A model generated the notes under the pieces. The model did not search any database and had not been told where the DNA came from. It worked only from the letters and a program-made list of their open reading frames with translations. From Saccoglossus kowalevskii (taxonomy: Eukaryota; Hemichordata; Enteropneusta; Harrimaniidae), in the NCBI RefSeq assembly GCF_000003605.2, contig NW_003141314.1, positions 194,576 to 222,376 of the forward strand: 27,801 nt of DNA. The letters are read 5' to 3'. Position 1 is the first letter of the stretch, and every line of letters begins with the position of its first letter. Made by a program: the position numbers and the translations under genes. Shown piece by piece: positions 24,701 through 27,801 of the stretch.

Positions 24701-27558
24701 AAAAATTCCAAAACAATAATAATCACAATAATTATTGTTTTAATTGCCCTTCCATAATTGTATATACGGTACTTTATTCAATTTAAGATTTTGTTGGTTA
24801 AAACATTCCAGTACCATCCCTATAGATTACTTTAGCATAGATAACTTTATCCGACGAGTCAAGAAATTTTGTTTCAAGCCAGCAATAACCAATACTGTGT
24901 TTGAATTTGGAAAAAAAAATCGATAATAAAAATTGGCCTCGTACATGAATTTAAAGAGTGTTAAAGTGATATTGGTAATAGAGCTCCAACTCTAGTTTGT
25001 CCAATCGCATAGTTAATATAAATTTGTGGAATGTCCCACCAACAACATCAACTGATAAAGAAACACAAGAGAATATCAAATTTAGTCAGCCAATTAAAAA
25101 CTCCTCAAGCACGGTGGTCCTGCCAGCAAGATCAGACATTATAATGCTTCAAAGCCTGCTTGGAAGTTGAACGTTTCACCCAGGAACGGATGTGAGTTAC
25201 GGATATAAAAAAGTGGGATAGGCTAGACTGTAATAATGTTTGTTGCTGTTTCACACTTCCCAAAGCAAGTGGAATTGGATGTGAATTTTATTAGGACATG
25301 CAATTGAAATTACTGAAATGCCAATGCATATTAACTTCCGTGGGAAAGCAGACTGCACACCCTATTAAACAGAGTCCTACCAACACACTGTAACACAAAC
25401 TTTTGTTGAAATCAGAAAAAAAGGTTGTATGAAGAAAATCAATCTTTTTTTCAATAAATTAGTATACCGGTAGTGTATGTATAAGTGTGATTTATAACAA
25501 GTTTAGAAACATTCCCACAAGCTATGTTGGTTTTCATGAAGTTATTTATAAATCAAAACAGAAATATTTAATTTAGTAATAATTCAATATTTTTGTAATG
25601 GTATTACTATATGTTCTCTCTTTGATACTGTGTGTGTTTTACATAAATGGTTCGTTACGAATGTTAATATAGTAAAAGCGGATGAGTTGTGAGTTTGGTG
25701 AATTTGAAATCACAATAAAACAACAATTTCTGATTATATGCATTTCTAATAGATTGAATATGGTAATTGTTTTCAGTGGTTGCTTTGACAATTACTGTAT
25801 TTGCTCTATTAGTAGTATTTGTGTTTACAAACATTCTGGAGATGTTTTTTGGGTCAAAATAATTTGTATTTTAACGGTTTAGTTTTACATTATAATAAAT
25901 GCAATTTAAATTTTAGCCACAAGATATTTCTGCAATATGAGTATATTTCGTAAGGTAAAAAATGTCATTATTTTTTCTTGATTCAAGTAAACTGTAAATT
26001 TTGTGGGTCATGAAATCACTCGTGTATCAAATACAAGACAGCCGTGATTTCAGTTTCTGAACCCGAGCACCTTTTTATACTCCATATTCCTCAAAAACCA
26101 CAAGCATAAAACAATGCTTGTACCACTTCACAATCCTCACATACAGACATTCCTTGTACAGTAGTATGTGTTTTTTTCTGCATTCAAAAAGCAGAAACAA
26201 ATAGTTCCAATACTTACAACTAGTCCGTGACGGAAAACCATTCAGAGCGTTGTTTAGATGCTGGAACTGCAAATAAAATAAAAGAGATCCCATATTTCAG
26301 ATATGTATGTTAGCTAGCGTGCTCTCTACACAACGAGAACTTGACAACATTTTGATAAATTGAGTTTTTCAGGTTCCGCAAATAACTCCATTGTACACCA
26401 GTGGAATAGCGTGCCACACTATGCTTTTTTTCTAGTTAAAATGGCATTCCATTTTGCAAATCTATTGAGGTACCATCCCCTGGCCAATATATACATCATC
26501 AAATGTTAGAGAGGATGGATACTTAGAAACTAGCTGCACATTATGAATTTAAGAGATGCTCCTAAATTTAGTAAGATTTAAGAAATCTGGACACTCATTG
26601 ATTTAGAAAGTAGGTATGTATGATAAGACCCTGTAGTACCTGTACTCTCAAAATGAAATGGGCTTGACAGTGAGAGTAGGATTTCTATTATAAATTACAT
26701 GACGTATTTATCAGCAAACACAGCATCATTCGAGCACGTTTTACATTGTTCTGGGAGTGACGTTTTAGATATTTGAAAAGTAGAAATGCTGCTTTAAATA
26801 CTTCTCCAGCCATACATCATTAAAAATTACAAGTTAATTCTTGTGAAAGATATTGAGAAAATAAGTTATTTCTAGTTTGAGTGACTCATCAGTATATGTG
26901 TTGTGTATGAAGTATGTCTGTCTTTAATTGAAGCATAAGTTGTACAACAATTCACATACCATTCATGAAGCGTAATTATTCTTGTGGCATTTGGAAAAGT
27001 AACTTTGAGATTAATACAATAATGATGACATGCTGACCATCAGAAGCCAGCCCAGTATTCAATTAGTCGTATTTAGTCGACAGTCCAATTAGGTATCAGA
27101 ATTTAGATCGAAAGCAACAAGTGACTACCATATTTGCTTTATTTGTAGCACATGTGACTACCATATTTGCTTTATTTGTAGCACATGTGACTACCATATT
27201 TGCTTTATTTGCAGCACATGTGACTACCATATTTGCTTTATTTGCAGCACATGTGACTACCATATTTGCTTTATTTGTAGCACATGTGCTTTAAAATACA
27301 GAGGTACCGTTATATATAAAATCGAAATAAGACATATTTTAGCAATCCAAAATAATGATTTTTTTTTCATGATGATGAGATGAAGAAAGATGACCAAATA
27401 ACTTACTTCGTCCTGAGCTAAAGCTAGTCGCTGTTGTTTGACGGCGTATATTTCCTGTTTGGCGTGTAAATCATCCTGCGCTGTGTAAAGGTACTCTTTC
27501 AACATCTTCTCTTGTGCCTGCCTCCATTGTTGACGAGGATCATCAATTTGGTTTCTCT
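14650..27558 (-). CDS. WWC family protein (KIBRA homologue), 5' end outside window
   Basis: Nineteen minus-strand exons were joined by GT-AG sites with matching phases: 27407-27558, 26218-26266, 24046-24208, 22095-22224, 21787-21992, 21243-21470, 20828-20917, 20495-20672, 19755-20334, 19354-19465, 18586-18744, 17926-18112, 17320-17484, 16931-17043, 16150-16759, 15615-15707, 15254-15416, 14832-15018, 14650-14710. They total 3626 bases, giving 1207 codons plus stop after two leading bases. Order along the protein: tail of WW2 (QIDDPR), coiled coils, Ser-rich linker, C2 domain, polyQ region, aPKC-binding segment, C-terminal helices. Vertebrate KIBRA (about 1113 residues) lines up throughout; this protein is longer, largely from the polyQ exon. 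Known role: KIBRA, with Merlin and Expanded, activates the Hippo kinase cascade and links to aPKC polarity and trafficking. WW1 and most of WW2 lie past the right edge. KIBRA versus WWC2/3 cannot be separated if this lineage has a single WWC gene. Confidence 0.93.
16150..16759 (-). other. KIBRA exon with polyQ, hexapeptide repeats and aPKC-binding start
   Basis: This 610-base exon encodes 203 codons after one shared base. It starts [12 protein letters not shown], then an 11-Gln run of CAA and CAG codons (about 16687-16720), a second Gln/Leu-rich block (about 16486-16620), a degenerate hexapeptide repeat (16330-16455), and DKETNTD. It ends [20 protein letters not shown], which matches the start of the aPKC-binding segment of human KIBRA. 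The aligned human part is Glu-rich instead, so the Gln/Met region is a lineage-specific replacement or expansion. Confidence 0.9.
16330..16455 (-). repeat. Coding 18-bp tandem repeat (seven hexapeptide units)
   Basis: Read on the minus strand in the KIBRA frame, seven consecutive six-residue units follow a loose pattern x-x-Met-x-Glu-Gln/His, for example [18 protein letters not shown] and IVMQEQ. The DNA units are 18 bp and diverged. The register is exact across 126 bases with no indel. Confidence 0.7.
17320..18744 (-). other. KIBRA C2 domain exons
   Basis: Exons 18586-18744, 17926-18112 and 17320-17484 encode a C2 domain at about visible residues 645-780. Landmarks are [51 protein letters not shown] and [11 protein letters not shown], all lining up with the human C2. 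In KIBRA the C2 domain binds phosphoinositide membranes. The last of these exons continues past the domain into a Ser/Asn-rich linker. The acceptor of the first exon was placed at 18745 after a long pyrimidine tract (TTTTTTCCGTTGAACAG) because this joins AAG AG to A CCT in frame. Confidence 0.9.
18183..18400. mobile_element. GC-rich insert in KIBRA intron, possible retrotransposon fragment
   Basis: This stretch, within the intron 18113-18585, is far richer in G+C than everything around it and is open in more than one frame. On the plus strand one frame ends [12 protein letters not shown] then a stop. LNVAT is reminiscent of the N-terminal motif (ATWNVRTL) of the endonuclease in many non-LTR retrotransposons, with the sequence breaking off at the Trp. 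I see no poly(A) tail or clear target-site duplication. It may instead be a captured gene fragment. Function is unlikely. Confidence 0.35.
19354..20917 (-). other. KIBRA Ser-rich linker exons with conserved phosphosite block and PPSY
   Basis: Exons 20828-20917, 20495-20672, 19755-20334 and 19354-19465 encode visible residues 309-628. After the last coiled-coil turn comes a Ser/Gly-Ser-Leu-rich stretch ending SFTDIYG, as in KIBRA. The large exon carries [19 protein letters not shown], near-identical to the human block that contains mitotic phosphorylation sites. Downstream, EGPPPSYQQ (about 20044-20070) contains a PPxY motif. The last exon holds [19 protein letters not shown], almost identical to the human segment before the C2 domain. 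The rest is probably disordered. Confidence 0.88.
22225..24045 (-). other. KIBRA intron, 1.8 kb
   Basis: Apart from the 21-bp tandem units, this intron has a pair of related 16-17 base direct repeats (GTCAACACCTGGCTGA at about 22768 and GTCAACACCGGCTGA at about 22836). The open frames at 22967-23227 and 23772-23975 have no recognisable content and are taken as chance. Confidence 0.5.
22432..22494. repeat. Three 21-bp tandem units with near-palindromic core
   Basis: ATGATGACATCAT occurs at 22432-22444 and 22453-22465, and as ATGATGACATTAT at 22474-22486, with a 21-base period. The core is a palindrome apart from its central base. It lies in the KIBRA intron between exons 24046-24208 and 22095-22224. 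Confidence 0.75.
24209..26217 (-). other. KIBRA intron, 2.0 kb
   Basis: This is AT-rich intron sequence with short open frames and simple AAT-like runs (about 24712-24740). No exon, RNA gene or repeat family is recognised. The short exon 26218-26266 (49 bases) at its upstream end is required to keep the reading frame. Confidence 0.5.
27121..27285. repeat. 33-bp minisatellite, five near-identical units
   Basis: Five units of 33 bp start at 27121, 27154, 27187, 27220 and 27253. Each begins GTGACTACCATATTTGC and ends AGCACAT. The only difference seen is T or C before AGCACAT: T in units 1, 2 and 5, C in units 3 and 4. The array sits in the KIBRA intron between exons 27407-27558 and 26218-26266. 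On the sense (minus) strand each unit contains AATAAA. Confidence 0.9.
27407..27558 (-). other. KIBRA exon: WW2 tail and start of first coiled coil
   Basis: The exon begins after a TTTTTTCTGACAG acceptor and reads [15 protein letters not shown], then a long helix ending LALAQDE before a GTAAGT donor. This matches the vertebrate KIBRA segment in which the last strand of the second WW domain runs into the coiled coil. The position of the second WW tryptophan is Ile, as in vertebrate KIBRA WW2. A second possible acceptor two bases further in (exon from 27556) would also keep the frame if the upstream exon ends in phase 0. Confidence 0.9.
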
Positions 27559-27801
27559 CTGTCAGAAAAAAGGACATTAAACATTGAAATGGCGTCATCG
27601 CAAGCAATGTTGTTAATGTTCAATTTGTGTAATCAATTATCAATTTATGCTTAGCCCTCAAGTTAAAAGTCCCTTGATTTTTTATTAATATATGACTGAA
27701 AAAAAAGACGTGAACGAAACCCCACCAGGAAAAATGTAATTCATTACTGCCGGAATTTATTGCTAAAACGACAATAAATAAACTGCATCTCTAATGTTAG
27801 A
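27559..27801 (-). other. Part of upstream KIBRA intron at window edge
   Basis: A T-rich tract and CTGACAG acceptor end this intron at 27559-27561. I see no WW-domain coding (no LPxGWE or YFIDH type motif) up to the right edge, so the exon carrying the rest of WW2 lies outside. Confidence 0.6.

Larger units (their letters stand above)
21243..26266 (-). other. KIBRA coiled-coil exons
   Basis: Exons 26218-26266, 24046-24208, 22095-22224, 21787-21992 and 21243-21470 encode visible residues 51-308. Landmarks shared with vertebrate KIBRA are [51 protein letters not shown] and [19 protein letters not shown]. The segments have heptad-like helix composition and should mediate dimerisation and partner binding. 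[10 protein letters not shown] stretch (in exon 21787-21992) matches the SSQTDISG position of the human protein. Two donors here are unusual at the third position: GTTAGT after 21787 and GTTAAT after 21243. Confidence 0.9.

Noticed and set aside
27121-27285. Regular repeat considered as a CRISPR array
   Set aside because: The units are directly adjacent with no unique spacers and lie in an animal intron; it is a minisatellite.
27121-27285. Plus-strand TTTGCTTTATTTG(T/C)AG in each repeat unit as splice acceptors
   Set aside because: They resemble 3' splice sites on the plus strand only, while the gene here is transcribed from the minus strand; no plus-strand exon is seen.

Overview
The window is animal nuclear DNA. 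It has AT-rich non-coding sequence, GT-AG introns, short phased exons, and no sign of operons or ribosome binding sites. The second gene is a clear homologue of the WWC/KIBRA family of Hippo-pathway scaffolds. The first is a nucleotidyltransferase-like plus TPR protein of a kind I associate with marine invertebrates (amphioxus, hemichordates, echinoderms, cnidarians). A marine invertebrate, possibly a non-vertebrate deuterostome, is my best guess; the phylum cannot be fixed from this sequence.

Layout. Positions 1-1801: upstream region with no supported coding exon, ending in a good 3' splice site at 1783. Positions 1802-7003, plus strand: a two-exon gene (1802-2255 and 2769-7003) for a protein of about 1562 residues. 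It has an acidic, low-complexity N-terminus, a DUF294/GlnD-type nucleotidyltransferase fold with a degraded active site, and sixteen C-terminal TPR units of about 44 residues. Its intron and its 3' flank each contain a short element with inverted ends, resembling MITEs. Positions 7004 to about 13690: a long stretch with no gene I can support. Positions 14650-27558, minus strand: the 3' part of a KIBRA gene, nineteen exons that join in one frame for 1207 codons plus a stop. The first exon or exons, with WW1 and most of WW2, lie beyond the right edge.

The two genes are convergent, with about 7.6 kb between their stop codons. Nothing in the sequence links their functions. The KIBRA homologue is expected to act in Hippo signalling, cell polarity and trafficking: WW domains bind PPxY partners, the C2 domain binds membrane, and the aPKC-binding segment is present. 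The TPR protein has no confident function. Its TPR superhelix should be a protein-binding surface, and its nucleotidyltransferase domain looks catalytically dead or altered.

Main points for a second look: the degraded nucleotidyltransferase site; the missing C-terminal PDZ ligand, an internal PPxY, and a polyQ plus hexapeptide-repeat expansion in the KIBRA homologue; a 33-bp intronic minisatellite that places AATAAA on the sense strand in each unit; and a GC-rich insert in a KIBRA intron. I found no CRISPR array, rRNA, convincing tRNA or intact transposon.
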